A DNA stretch of 34,343 nucleotides from Anaerotignum sp. (GTDB taxonomy: Bacteria > Bacillota > Clostridia > Lachnospirales > Anaerotignaceae), in NCBI GenBank assembly GCA_020024455.1, contig JAHHTU010000028.1, positions 1 to 34,343 of the forward strand, read 5' to 3'. Shown here in pieces: positions 25,465 through 33,053 of this stretch. Position numbers and translations under genes: made by a program. Within the stretch, counting starts at the first letter, position 1. Every line of letters begins with the position of its first letter. The notes below the pieces were generated by a model that was not told where the DNA came from, did not search any database, and was given only the letters and a program-made list of their open reading frames with translations.

Positions 25465-26661
25465 TTATGTCTCATGTTCAGAACGTTCTGCTGTTTCCTC
25501 TGTCACATCTTCAGAGGTTTCTTCTATCATCATATCCGGTGCATCTATGATGACATTGTTTCCTTCTACTGTTTGATTTGCTTTATGCCATATTTTGAGT
25601 GCAACATACATCAAGGAAATAACAAACAAAAAAGATGCCATCACAAAAGCAAACAATATTTTCATCATCCAGTTTTGTGAATAGCCGTTTGCCTGATACA
25701 ATGCCATTGGATTGATAGATTGCATGGCAGCCAATTTTTGGTTCTCCGTTTGGTACATCGCATTGATATAGTTGTTGTAATACAGCCCACTTGGGTTTGC
25801 AACCATGGAATTTGGCTTGTATATCACAGTGTAGGTACTGGTTGGTGAGTCTTTTACTAAAATTTTCCCAACATACGTTGCAGTGCCTTTATAATCTTCT
25901 TTGGTGTGATATTTTGTACCAGAATATGTTGCAGATGCTCTCCATGAGCTTGCTACCGTATTATACGTGCCATAAGCCCCTTTTTCATCTGTTCCGTTGA
26001 TACCGGTTCCCGGATCCCCCATATCTTTCCAAGATACATCGACCAAATACATCGTCATATTGTTTGCTGTAATGGTTTGTGGGATTTGTTGATTGTCTTT
26101 GATATTCATATCATACGTCCTTACAACGCTTTCTTTTTCTGGAATTTTTTCGCTGTGATTGACATCTACCTGAATGCTGTCCGGATCTAATTGTAATGTA
26201 CCAGTACCATCTGTATCATCATACTCATACTCATTTTGGAATTTTCTGGCTTCTGCCTTGGTTTTTGCCACAATTTCCTTCTTGACTTTCTTTTCAGCGA
26301 AATTTTGTGGGCTAACAATACTTTCAATCGCATACTGTATCTGATGTGTTGTGATTGTTTCCGGTGCAATATCCCGAATATCCGCATGAAATGGTACAAT
26401 ATATTCTTTTTTGATGGTCTGCAAACCAAATCTATCTACATATGTCTCTGTTTTTTCACTGATGGGATATACCGGTTTTTTTACAGTGAATGCTTGTCGG
26501 TCTTTTTCCGCATCTAATTCAGTTTCTTTTTCTGGCATGACACCGGTTTGTGCTGTCCTGTTTTGATTTACCTCGTTTGGTGCTGTTATGTTTTGCTCAC
26601 AGCCAGATACGACTGCAATCACAATACCCAACACCAATACGGCAGATAGATTTCTTTTCAT
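25465..26661 (-). CDS. Putative lipoprotein with C-terminal membrane anchor, first gene of the conjugation cluster
   Basis: About 398 residues from the ATG at 26661, chosen because it gives a textbook lipoprotein signal (MKRNLSAVLVLGIVIAVVSGC, lipobox VSGC). The frame extends 61 codons upstream, but that includes a terminator hairpin. GGAG is about 14 bases upstream. The extracellular part (to about 335) is mixed alpha/beta, with phrases such as TMYLVDVSWKDMGDPGTGIN and GTATYVGKILVKD. One membrane helix follows (MMKILFAFVMASFLFVISLM and on), then an acidic cytoplasmic tail. Both a lipid anchor and a C-terminal helix are odd together. I do not recognise the family. It lies 15 bases before the sortase and may present or scaffold surface components. 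Confidence 0.78.
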   Translation of the reverse strand: MKRNLSAVLVLGIVIAVVSGCEQNITAPNEVNQNRTAQTGVMPEKETELDAEKDRQAFTVKKPVYPISEKTETYVDRFGLQTIKKEYIVPFHADIRDIAPETITTHQIQYAIESIVSPQNFAEKKVKKEIVAKTKAEARKFQNEYEYDDTDGTGTLQLDPDSIQVDVNHSEKIPEKESVVRTYDMNIKDNQQIPQTITANNMTMYLVDVSWKDMGDPGTGINGTDEKGAYGTYNTVASSWRASATYSGTKYHTKEDYKGTATYVGKILVKDSPTSTYTVIYKPNSMVANPSGLYYNNYINAMYQTENQKLAAMQSINPMALYQANGYSQNWMMKILFAFVMASFLFVISLMYVALKIWHKANQTVEGNNVIIDAPDMMIEETSEDVTEETAERSEHET

Positions 26662-26715
26662 TGTAAATATTTTTTTCTCCTTTCCTCTTTTTTGCCTTTT
26701 TGACCTTTTTTGCAT

Positions 26716-26741
26716 AAAAAAAGCAATCTTTACAGATTGCT
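26716..26741 (-). terminator. Intrinsic terminator or attenuator ahead of the conjugation cluster
   Basis: AGCAATCT and AGATTGCT are perfect eight-base arms around a four-base loop, followed on the minus strand by TTTTTTT. It lies 55 bases upstream of the first cluster gene. No minus-strand gene ends just before it, so it could attenuate a leader transcript or block read-through from the right. Confidence 0.75.
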
Positions 26742-27168
26742 GTTGAGGATTTGTAAACCCCCAAATAAAACCATTGATAGCCATATGATAGTCATAAAAT
26801 ATCAAAAAAGGAAAGTTGAAAATGAGTGAGCTTGATTTATGCATATAAATAATGGGAGTTTTTTCGCATATATGGAAATTACCAAAACAAGGTTACAGAA
26901 TTTTCTCTGTATCATAAGCTGTTCACAGACTACATACATAAATCATATGCCCGCATCTTCAAAATTTTTCAAACATATTGTTTACTGTTTGTCATGTCGC
27001 CGGGGGTTTCGGACTTTGACTGACAGATACAGCATAAAAATTTGTTTTTCTCTTGCATTGTCTGCTTTGTGGAAATTTGCATAGGACTTTGTTATGGGTT
27101 TTATTTATGTTCTGCATCATACCAAATTTCACACAATCCATTTTACAAGATGTCATAATAAATTCATG
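26742..27168. other. Non-coding gap between the divergent conjugation cluster and the stalk region
   Basis: About 430 bases with no convincing gene on either strand. The minus-strand cluster and the plus-strand paralogue diverge from here, so promoters for the cluster are expected. I could not identify a clear -35/-10 pair with confidence. The right end contains decayed sequence that should have encoded the N-terminus of the paralogue that follows. Confidence 0.55.
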
Positions 27169-27171
27169 TGA

Positions 27172-28074
27172 TTTTTTTATCCTTATAACGCAATGGAATT
27201 GAAAAAAAATTTCCGATTTGGCGTAACTGTATATAATCCAAATCGTGAAACAGTTACACTCACACGCACAAATTATGGACATTCTGACTCTAAAAAAGAT
27301 GGTGGTTGGGATGCTATTCCCAAAATAAGTTGGGAACGTTTCTTTGCAAGTAGTTCCAAACAATTTACTGTTCCTGCCGGTAAAGCTGTTTGGATTTGCG
27401 AAGAAGAAATTCCTGCGGTTTGTATTTTTAGTGGTAACTTACGTTTTACAACATCTGCTCCTGTCACAGTCAGCATTTTTGCCTTCACTTCAAAATGGGA
27501 TATTCCAAATGCAACAAAAATCTATCCATATAGATTTAAGGATGATGCAGGTAACAATATGGGAAAGCAGTATAGTGGCTATGGAAATGGATATTTTCTT
27601 ACAGCATCAGAGGTTACAATAAAATTGAGTGATATTTTGAAGCATGATGGTATATATTTTGCGACAAACAATCAACAAAATAGGATGTTTACCGTAAATC
27701 AAGGTACTGTACCAGATGAAATCATTCCAATCCGGATTGCAGGTACAAACTATGAAGCAAATGTCAGAAATGATAAAGATGGTTATTTTCAGAATATAGC
27801 TAACTGGTCTACACAATACTTTATTCCCATTAAGCTGATAAATGATATTGGTGGTACACATAAAGTAGTATGCAGTATCGTATCTACCTCCAATCCAAAA
27901 AAATTCCCTATCGTGAATTGTGGTGGTACTATTTCAGGAAAACCACTTGCAGCCAAAGGAGAACCACATATTTTCAAAACAGTTTCTGTGACTGACACCA
28001 CTACTTTTCATTATCAGTTTATTTTCGGAACAAACAGTAGTGGTGATGTACAACATATGTTCAAGTTAGTTTAA
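27172..28074 (+). pseudogene. N-terminally decayed paralogue of the beta-rich protein at 29567-30622
   Basis: From KKNFRFGVTVYNPNRETVT onward this frame is a close relative of the intact protein downstream, sharing WERFFASSSKQFT, GNLRFTTSAPVTVS, GYGNGYFLT and YFIP-K-INDIGGT. The intact copy has about 65 more N-terminal residues. Similarity continues upstream of the ATG at 27193 (FFYPYNA against IFYSYKN) until a TGA at 27169-27171, and nothing recognisable lies before that. No ribosome binding site precedes the ATG. I infer a gene that lost its promoter and N-terminus. The family is unknown to me; it looks beta-rich and has no signal peptide in the intact copy. A terminator follows. Confidence 0.75.
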
Positions 28075-28118
28075 GTATATACAAAATTCTTTCATCAGTA
28101 TATAAAATAAATAAAATC

Positions 28119-28150
28119 AGAGCAGCCCATAAAGTAGGCTGCTCTTTTTG
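28119..28150 (+). terminator. Intrinsic terminator after the decayed paralogue
   Basis: AGAGCAGCC and GGCTGCTCT form a perfect nine-base stem with a nine-base loop, followed by TTTTTG. It lies 45 bases beyond the stop of the upstream frame on the plus strand. Confidence 0.85.
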
Positions 28151-28248
28151 TAAAAAACGGATTGATTTCAGACAGATATGATAAAACAGGTATCCAATCA
28201 ATACTATTTTTCACTAAAATCTCAGCACATTTTTATGTACTTTTCTCA

Positions 28249-28277
28249 TTGATAAAATATAAATAATTTCGTATGCT
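28249..28277 (+). promoter_or_regulatory. Sigma-A-type promoter for the stalk-domain gene
   Basis: TTGATA (28249-28254) and TATGCT (28272-28277) are spaced by 17 bases, about 54 bases upstream of the ATG at 28331. The preceding gene ends in a terminator, so a promoter is needed here. Confidence 0.6.
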
Positions 28278-28330
28278 TTTATAAACAAATGTAGTAAAAA
28301 ATTGATAAATCACAAAAAGGAGGAAGTATC

Positions 28331-29419
28331 ATGAAAAGAAGAAAACAAGCAATCGCACTCATCACAGCCGGTATGATATTGGGAAACACCGTACCCGCAT
28401 TTGCCTATCGACCAAAAATCATTGGCAATGTACTATCCACGGATATTATTGCTTATGTGGACAATATTCCCATTCATTCATACAACTACCAAAACCACAC
28501 ATACGTTATGGCGGAAGAATTGCGGGATTATGGCTTTGATGTCGTTTGGAACGGTAAAAACAGAACACTCAATATCACACTGCCACAAAAAAGAACCGAA
28601 AAGGAAATGTCTTATGGCGACAGAGACCGTTTCGTAAGCAGTGCCAGAGCAGAAACACCCGGTAAAAAACGATTTGATGTATACCAGACAGATATTCAAG
28701 TGCTTTTTGACGGAAAGCCAATCCAAACAGAAGAACATGCAAAAACATCTGTGAATGTCAATGGCAATACATTGGTTTTGTTCAGTGCCTTAAAACATTT
28801 TGGTGATGTGAAGTGGGACCAAGAATATAGAAGCTCGTCTTTGCATACCGTAGGGAAAATATGTACCACAGATTTTGGTCTGCAATATGAAGAAACCGAG
28901 TATATTCCTCTGCAAAATTTTGTGTGTGAACTTCCAGATGGCGTTAGTATTTATTTTGATCCTGCCGGTAGACAAGGCATGACTTGGGAAGAACAAAAGC
29001 CATACGAAATTGGTATTATTGGGGGAGTGAACATTCAGCAGTGGGAAAATCACGCAGATGACGACATATTTTATGTACGAATAGATAAAGAGTTTTTGGA
29101 TATTCTCAAGATGAATTGCACACAGCCAGAACAAAACAAATTACAATTCAAATCTGCTTTGAACGAAGATTTTGTTGGTATGGCAGGCGGTGATAGTTTA
29201 CCAAGTTTATCAGTAAGTGACTGTGTTTTTTATAAGACCAATCTATCTTTATATCAAGATGGCAAACAGACAGAAGAACAAGATGCACCCATTTTTTTAA
29301 GTATGGACCATGAACTTTATATCAAAGCATCTGTATTAGAAGATGCATTCGGAATGAAAATCAATCATGCACCTGAATTTTCTGATTGGAGATGGGATAT
29401 TGTTTTTACAAAAGAATAA
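28331..29419 (+). CDS. Exported stalk-domain (copper amine oxidase N-terminal-like) protein
   Basis: A 362-residue exported protein; ATG at 28331 follows AAAGGAGGAAG. Signal peptide at 1-26 (MKRRKQAIALITAGMILGN, ending VPAFA). At least two stalk-type units are visible: VDNIPIHSYNYQNHTYVMAE with LRDYGFDVVWNGKNRTLNI (about 42-85), and VLFDGKPIQTEEHAKTSVNV with FGDVKW (about 122-160). A third weaker unit may lie near the C-terminus (LSLYQDGKQTEEQD to the end). No catalytic residues are evident. The gene lies between the two paralogues of an unknown beta-rich family, which suggests the families work together, but it has its own promoter. It is on the opposite strand from the conjugation cluster. 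Confidence 0.85.
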   Translation: MKRRKQAIALITAGMILGNTVPAFAYRPKIIGNVLSTDIIAYVDNIPIHSYNYQNHTYVMAEELRDYGFDVVWNGKNRTLNITLPQKRTEKEMSYGDRDRFVSSARAETPGKKRFDVYQTDIQVLFDGKPIQTEEHAKTSVNVNGNTLVLFSALKHFGDVKWDQEYRSSSLHTVGKICTTDFGLQYEETEYIPLQNFVCELPDGVSIYFDPAGRQGMTWEEQKPYEIGIIGGVNIQQWENHADDDIFYVRIDKEFLDILKMNCTQPEQNKLQFKSALNEDFVGMAGGDSLPSLSVSDCVFYKTNLSLYQDGKQTEEQDAPIFLSMDHELYIKASVLEDAFGMKINHAPEFSDWRWDIVFTKE

Positions 29420-29490
29420 CAAGAACAAGTCTGCCTAACACAACCTTTTGCCATTCTGTTTTCTGAAAAAAATAATTTTTCAAAATTCGG

Positions 29491-29537
29491 TTGACAAAAC
29501 ACTCTTTTTTTACTCTTTATATATGTAATCGGTTACA
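29491..29537 (+). promoter_or_regulatory. Promoter with LacI-like operator dyad
   Basis: TTGACA (29491-29496) is followed by T-rich -10-like sequence (CTTTAT at 29515-29520, 18-base spacing; alternatives overlap). Immediately downstream lies TGTAATCGGTTACA (29524-29537), an imperfect dyad that fits the TGTAAnCGnTTACA pattern typical of LacI-family operators. The intact beta-rich gene starts 30 bases on, so it is probably repressible. No LacI-type regulator lies in the window. Confidence 0.6.
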
Positions 29538-29566
29538 ACACAAATAAAAAAGAAGGAGTGTTTTAT

Positions 29567-30622
29567 ATGGCAAAAGAAATTCCTATGAACTATTCTCTCA
29601 ATACCGACAGAAAATGGATTTATTGTAACTATCCAGAGGAAATAGAAACAGATGCTTTGGCAGATAAATCCGGATATTGCCTAAACCGAGTGGAAAATGT
29701 AAAAGGTGGCGGACAAATTTTCTATTCTTACAAAAACGAAACAAACAAAAATATAAAATTCGGCGTAACTGTATATAATCCAAATCGTGAAACGGTTACA
29801 CGCACACGTACAAATTATGGACATTCTGACTCTAAAAATGACTCCGATGATGTAAAAAAAACCGACCCTGTTTCCAGAATCAGTTGGGAACGTTTCTTTG
29901 CAAGCAGTTCCAAACAATTCACCATTCCTTCCGGAAAAGCTACTTGGATTTGCGAAGAAGCAATTGCAATAGATGCTATGTTTAGTGGTAACTTACGTTT
30001 TACAACATCTGCTCCCGTCACAGTCAGTGTTTTTGCTTTTATATCCAAATGGGATATCCCTGATGCGACCACTGTATATCCATATGAGCCTGTAGGGGAT
30101 AAAGGGAAAAAGTATCGTGGATATGGAAATGGTTATTTTCTGACATCATCAGAAATCACAATCAAATTAAGTGATATTAAGAAAAATGGGGAAGTTTATT
30201 TTATCACACACAATCGTCATCATAGAAATTCCACAGTAAATAATGTGGGTTCACAAAGTGGTGTTATCCCCATTCATATCAACAAACAATATACAGCAGA
30301 TCCAAACCTCCCACCAGAACATGAGCTTGGTAATCTTGCAAACTGGTGTGCACAATATTTTATCCCTGTAAAGTTTATAAATGATATTGGTGGCACACAA
30401 ACAGTGAATTGCGATATTGTTGCACAAAAAATAAAATATGAACGTACAAAAATTCCTATTGTAAATTGCGGCGGAAAAATTTATTCTGATGTTCTTCATA
30501 CAGCAGGGAAGCATATGCCTTTCAACACGGTTTCTGTCAAAGATACAGCTAAGTTCAATTATCAATATATTTTTGGCACAAATGGCGGTGGATTTGTAAC
30601 ACATAGATTTACACTGAAATAA
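29567..30622 (+). CDS. Unknown beta-rich protein, intact member of a local paralogue pair
   Basis: A 351-residue protein from ATG 29567 (MAKEIPMNYSLNTDRKW); AGAAGGAG lies eight bases upstream, and the GTG at 29558 is inside that binding site. No signal peptide or membrane helix is visible. The sequence is rich in aromatic, Thr, Asn and Gly residues with alternating hydrophobics (KFGVTVYNPNRETVTRTRTN, LRFTTSAPVTVSVFAFISKW, FKFNYQYIFGT-like ends), suggesting a beta-sandwich. I do not recognise the family. It is the better-preserved partner of the frame at 27172-28074, and the two share long identical phrases. It has its own promoter, operator-like dyad and terminator, so it is monocistronic. 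Confidence 0.82.
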   Translation: MAKEIPMNYSLNTDRKWIYCNYPEEIETDALADKSGYCLNRVENVKGGGQIFYSYKNETNKNIKFGVTVYNPNRETVTRTRTNYGHSDSKNDSDDVKKTDPVSRISWERFFASSSKQFTIPSGKATWICEEAIAIDAMFSGNLRFTTSAPVTVSVFAFISKWDIPDATTVYPYEPVGDKGKKYRGYGNGYFLTSSEITIKLSDIKKNGEVYFITHNRHHRNSTVNNVGSQSGVIPIHINKQYTADPNLPPEHELGNLANWCAQYFIPVKFINDIGGTQTVNCDIVAQKIKYERTKIPIVNCGGKIYSDVLHTAGKHMPFNTVSVKDTAKFNYQYIFGTNGGGFVTHRFTLK

Positions 30623-30645
30623 ACAATACGAACATAAAAATAACA

Positions 30646-30672
30646 AAACCACCTGCCTAGCAGGTGGTTTTT
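30646..30672 (+). terminator. Strong intrinsic terminator after the beta-rich gene
   Basis: AAACCACCTGC and GCAGGTGGTTT are perfect 11-base arms with a three-base loop, and the run ends in TTTTT. It lies 24 bases after the stop at 30622. Confidence 0.9.
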
Positions 30673-30729
30673 CTGATATGGACAAGTTTCAACATCTTTA
30701 TCATTTATATCAAACAATTTTATCGGTGA

Positions 30730-31457
30730 TTAAGTAAAAATCTCATCAGCATATTCCAAACGCTTGGCAAGCATGGTGTTACGCTGCGTACTTCTGATAA
30801 CAGTGATGGATTGTTTCAATAGGTCTACCGAGCCAACCAGTTCTATATTGACTTTGGCTCTCGTAATGCCGGTATACAGCAAATTTTTGTAAAGCATAAA
30901 CTGATGTTCTTCCAAAATTGGCATAATGACGTATGGATAATCGCACCCCTGACTCTTGTGAACCGTCAGGCTATATGCAAGCACCATATATCCCATTTCC
31001 GGTTTGGAAAATGTATGTGTCAATCCGGTATCAAATGCAACGGTATATGTATCATGCATGATGTTTGTAATATATCCTACATCACCATCATGGTAGATTT
31101 GTTGCGGATTGTTGTCTAAAATATCGACTGATTTTTCTTGGAAAAGTTTGTAGATTTTTTTGCTTGTAGACGACTTAACTCGATAGGTGGTGTTGTCAAA
31201 TATTCTATGAATGCATTTTCTTCATCTAATGAAGCAATTTCATGCTCTATTAGTTTGAGTGTTTCCTCCCCTGTTTTTTGGTAAGTTATCAATTCCCCCA
31301 CCAAATGATATTTTACATTTTTTGCCTTTGGTATTCCATCACCAGTCACTTTCCACGCCCGATTTGTCGTGGCATCACGAAAAATAGCAACGCTAAAATC
31401 CCCATTCTGATAGATTTTTTTCTGAAAGAAGCCAAAAATTTCTACAATATTCATCAT
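30730..31457 (-). pseudogene. RecD2-like helicase remnant lacking the ATPase core
   Basis: The N-terminal piece (31457 to about 31116, ATG behind GAGGTG) resembles the OB-like domain of RecD2 (DFSVAIFRDATTNRAWKVTG and KYHLVGELITYQKTGEE), then the start of a helix-hairpin-helix region (LSRLQAKK). At an A7 run (31156-31162) the frame ends in nonsense. Adding one A continues it as IYKLFQEKSVDILDNNPQQ, then IYHDGDVGYITNIMHD, and then the C-terminal helicase motifs GYMVLAYSLTVHKSQGCDYP and NLLYTGITRAKVNIELVGS. The whole central part with Walker A and B motifs (some 400-500 residues in the family) is absent. The gene is therefore an internal deletion plus a frameshift and cannot make an active helicase. 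Confidence 0.85.
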
Positions 31458-31482
31458 ATATCACCTCATATTTCAAAATCGT

Positions 31483-31865
31483 TTATACAATTTCTCTCAT
31501 TCTGATAAAAAATCTTTTTTCCATACACTCGAATTCTTTTTCATACATCTCACATAAAATGGGGTATAATGTTTTGTCAGTGATTTCGCTACGACATTGT
31601 AAATATATAGTATGTAATGCTTTTACATACACTGCCTCGTATACTTCGTAATTGACAACTTTTTGATATTCCAAAATCTCTGTTTGAGTGAGCATTCCAT
31701 CTTGTTTTAGTTTTACGTATGCTTTACGAAAAATAAAAAAACAAAACGGGATATTGCCTATATTTTTGCTTTTTTTCTTTAACCTTTTTACTTGTTGTTC
31801 TGCCTTGTATCGTTGGTATGTAACAAGGTCAATTTGATTTTCTAAACAAAAACATTTTTTGTCAT
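31483..31865 (-). pseudogene. Frameshifted unknown small gene
   Basis: ATG at 31865 sits behind AAAGGAGAGAGG, an excellent binding site, but the frame stops after seven codons. Adding one A to the A6 run (31855-31860) opens a frame of about 127 residues to 31483: MTKKCFCLENQIDLVTYQRY, a Lys-rich stretch, then IFRKAYVKLKQDGMLTQTEI and a helical, Glu/Tyr-rich C-terminus ending RFFIRMREIV. The ATG at 31695 would make only the last 70 residues and has no good binding site. The product is soluble, helical and unrecognised. The gene is followed by the RecD2 remnant and preceded by a terminator. Confidence 0.65.
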
Positions 31866-31895
31866 AATGAATACCTCTCTCCTTTCTTTTTACAT

Positions 31896-31923
31896 AAAAA
31901 AAGACGAACTTATTTTGTACGCC
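31896..31923 (-). terminator. Imperfect terminator ahead of the frameshifted gene
   Basis: On the minus strand GGCGTAC pairs with GTTCGTC (one wobble, one mismatch) and TTTTTTT follows. It lies downstream of the stronger hairpin at 31951-31978, so the two act in series. Confidence 0.45.
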
Positions 31924-32401
31924 TTGTTGTAAAATATTTTATTTCATAGTAAAAAAAGCCTGCACAAAAATGCAGACTATCCCTAAAAAATACCAAAAAT
32001 TCTCTTTTAGTATAAAAATCATTCCTACCTGTGGCATCATATGCACGCTTATCGGTTGCCCAAAGTTCAAACTCTGCTTCTGTATGTTTTTTCCATTTTT
32101 CTGCTTGTTCTTGCGTCATGCCCAAAACCTCACGATTGATTGTACTTTTTAATTGCAGTCCATTTCCAATCACATTGGTTCGATTTGTTTTGATGGCACT
32201 TGATGCAATCGCAGAACCCATAAACAACATTCCGGAACGTTGCCGCAATGTGTAGTTGTGGTTGTCAATATCTTCGTGTGCAGAACCGCTGTTTGGCAGC
32301 ATACCTTTTAATGCCTTTTTCCGATAACTTGCCCCTGCCTCTGAATAGCCTTTGTTGTGTATATGAATTGATGTTGTTTGACTGCTTACTCTTTTTCTCA
32401 T
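31910..32401 (-). pseudogene. Truncated phage portal protein (lambda gpB family), N-terminal fragment
   Basis: From the ATG at 32401 (MRKRVSSQTTSIHIHNKG) the frame matches the N-terminus of lambda-type portal proteins: DNHNYTLRQRSGMLFMGSAI, then SSAIKTNRTNVIGNGLQL, then AEFELWATDKRAYDATGRNDFY. Portal proteins form the head vertex through which DNA is packaged and are usually 450-550 residues. Here sensible sequence ends at about 31985, and the frame then runs through a terminator hairpin to a stop at 31910, so about three quarters are missing. The ribosome binding region is duplicated. In intact phages this gene follows terminase and a small gpW/DUF6148-like gene, and remnants of those lie to the right. 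Confidence 0.82.
31951..31978 (-). terminator. Strong intrinsic terminator cutting across the portal remnant
   Basis: AGTCTGCA and TGCAGGCT (one G-U pair) form an eight-base stem with a six-base loop, followed on the minus strand by TTTTTTT. It lies inside the open frame of the portal fragment, marking where authentic portal sequence has ended. Confidence 0.85.
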
Positions 32402-32404
32402 TTT

Positions 32405-32436
32405 ACTGCTCCCACCTTTTACTGCTCCCACCTTTT
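32405..32436 (-). repeat. 16-base tandem duplication covering the portal ribosome binding site
   Basis: ACTGCTCCCACCTTTT occurs twice in a row (32405-32420 and 32421-32436). On the minus strand each unit carries the GGTGGGAG that would serve the portal start. It lies exactly at the boundary between the phage remnant and the plus-strand cassette, so it may mark the insertion event. Confidence 0.8.
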
Positions 32437-32441
32437 TGCAT

Positions 32442-32468
32442 AAAAAAAGCACCTATGTAACTAGGTGC
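32442..32468 (-). terminator. Terminator at the left end of cassette A
   Basis: GCACCTA and TAGGTGC are perfect seven-base arms with a six-base loop, followed on the minus strand by TTTTTTT. It would stop minus-strand transcription that has passed antisense through cassette A. An equivalent hairpin stands at the same place before cassette B (33775-33799). Confidence 0.8.
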
Positions 32469-32499
32469 AACATTTTTTTGAAAGAGTGTCATTTTCCCC

Positions 32500-32528
32500 T
32501 TAACATACTCGTACGAGTATGTTATTCT
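32500..32528 (+). promoter_or_regulatory. Cassette A promoter overlapped by a 22-base palindrome
   Basis: TTAACA (32500-32505) and TATTCT (32523-32528) are spaced by exactly 17 bases. A perfect 22-base palindrome (32502-32523, half-site AACATACTCGT, centre CGTACG) fills the space between -35 and -10. Such placement is typical of an autoregulatory operator. The ribbon-helix-helix-like protein at the end of the cassette is the natural candidate to bind it. Confidence 0.75.
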
Positions 32529-32552
32529 ATATACAGAAAGGGGGTGAAAAAA

Positions 32553-32666
32553 TTGGAAAGAAAAATAAAAGAGCTTATCAAGCTGGTAGGACAACTTGAA
32601 AAGCTCGTGATTAGTTTGATATCCTTGATTGGCTGGATATTACTTCTAATCAAAATAATTACATAA
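32553..32666 (+). CDS. Cassette A tiny amphipathic peptide
   Basis: A 37-residue peptide from TTG at 32553, eight bases after AAAGGGGG. An in-frame GTG at 32544 would add three residues, but it overlaps the binding site. The sequence starts MERKIKELIKLVGQLEKLV and ends in a hydrophobic stretch (SLIGWILLLIKIIT), so it is a basic amphipathic helix leading into a short membrane segment. It is the first gene of the cassette. The copy in cassette B aligns over its length but has a stop at codon 4. I know no match. Membrane-active or toxin-like activity is an inference from composition only. Confidence 0.6.
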   Translation: MERKIKELIKLVGQLEKLVISLISLIGWILLLIKIIT

Positions 32667-32710
32667 GAGGAAGGGGCGAAAGCCCCAGCCTCTACAAAAA
32701 ATATAACATA
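32666..32710 (+). promoter_or_regulatory. Cassette A GAAA-loop hairpin and conserved tail
   Basis: Starting at the stop codon of the first peptide, AGAGG pairs with CCTCT around an inner stem GGGGC-GAAA-GCCCC. CTACAAAAAATATAACATA follows (32692-32710). Cassette B has the same loop with a different stem, and 17 of 19 bases of the tail are conserved. The element lies between the two peptide genes and may control translation or stability of the second. Confidence 0.7.
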
Positions 32711-32729
32711 GACTTTCCAATTTATCAAT

Positions 32730-32822
32730 ATGAAAAATGACTTAAAAAAACTTTTGTATCATTGTTTTATACTGTTTGGTCTGATTTTTGTTTTGGTATT
32801 TTTGATTTTCAAACTGATTTAA
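32730..32822 (+). CDS. Cassette A 30-residue membrane peptide
   Basis: MKNDLKKLLYHCFILFGLIF followed by VLVFLIFKLI, one membrane helix behind a short basic head. Cassette B encodes a peptide of the same length and layout (MKHTIKQIVYLVFSILWLIV then VVIGLFLLFT), with the hydrophobic pattern kept despite many substitutions, which argues for real coding. There is no ribosome binding site in either copy, so initiation may depend on the upstream hairpin or conserved tail. Its stop overlaps the binding site AAGGAGG of the next gene, so translation of the two is likely linked. Confidence 0.6.
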   Translation: MKNDLKKLLYHCFILFGLIFVLVFLIFKLI

Positions 32823-32833
32823 GGAGGTAGCGT

Positions 32834-33019
32834 ATGGGTAAAACTTCTACAACCGTAAAACGTCGTTATAATGAAAAAACATATACAAGATGGTTTGCTG
32901 ACTTACGCAATGAGGATTTTGAAGAAATTGAAACATTGCGTGGTGATGACAGTCGTGCAAAATTCCTGAAAAAACTTGTTGCATTTTATATCCAACATAA
33001 CGAACATGACCCATCTTAA
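32834..33019 (+). CDS. Cassette A ribbon-helix-helix-like (Arc/MetJ-type) DNA-binding protein
   Basis: A 61-residue basic protein with ATG at 32834 behind AAGGAGG. It has a Lys/Arg-rich N-terminal arm (KTSTTVKRRYNEKTYTR), a short strand (TRWFADLR) and two helices (NEDFEEIETLRG and SRAKFLKKLVAFYIQHN), the order of a ribbon-helix-helix fold. The partial protein at the right edge shares YN-KTY-R and DLR in the same places. Proteins of this type bind palindromes as dimers. The palindrome in the cassette promoter is a likely target, making this a probable autorepressor. An antitoxin role is possible but unproven. A strong terminator follows eight bases after the stop. Confidence 0.75.
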   Translation: MGKTSTTVKRRYNEKTYTRWFADLRNEDFEEIETLRGDDSRAKFLKKLVAFYIQHNEHDPS

Positions 33020-33025
33020 CCCCAA

Positions 33026-33053
33026 AGCACGCATATCATATGCGTGCTTTTTT
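33026..33053 (+). terminator. Terminator at the right end of cassette A
   Basis: AGCACGCATA and TATGCGTGCT form a perfect ten-base stem with a three-base loop, followed by TTTTTTAT. It ends the plus-strand cassette and abuts the stop codon of the convergent gpW/DUF6148-like remnant. Confidence 0.9.

Noticed and set aside
26662..26844. A 61-residue N-terminal extension of the lipoprotein
   Set aside because: The extension covers a terminator hairpin and lacks a binding site, while the internal ATG gives a perfect lipoprotein signal.
32553..32822. Cassette peptides as phage holins
   Set aside because: They are shorter than usual holins, lie opposite to the phage genes, are linked to a DNA-binding protein and have their own promoter. 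A holin call is not supported.
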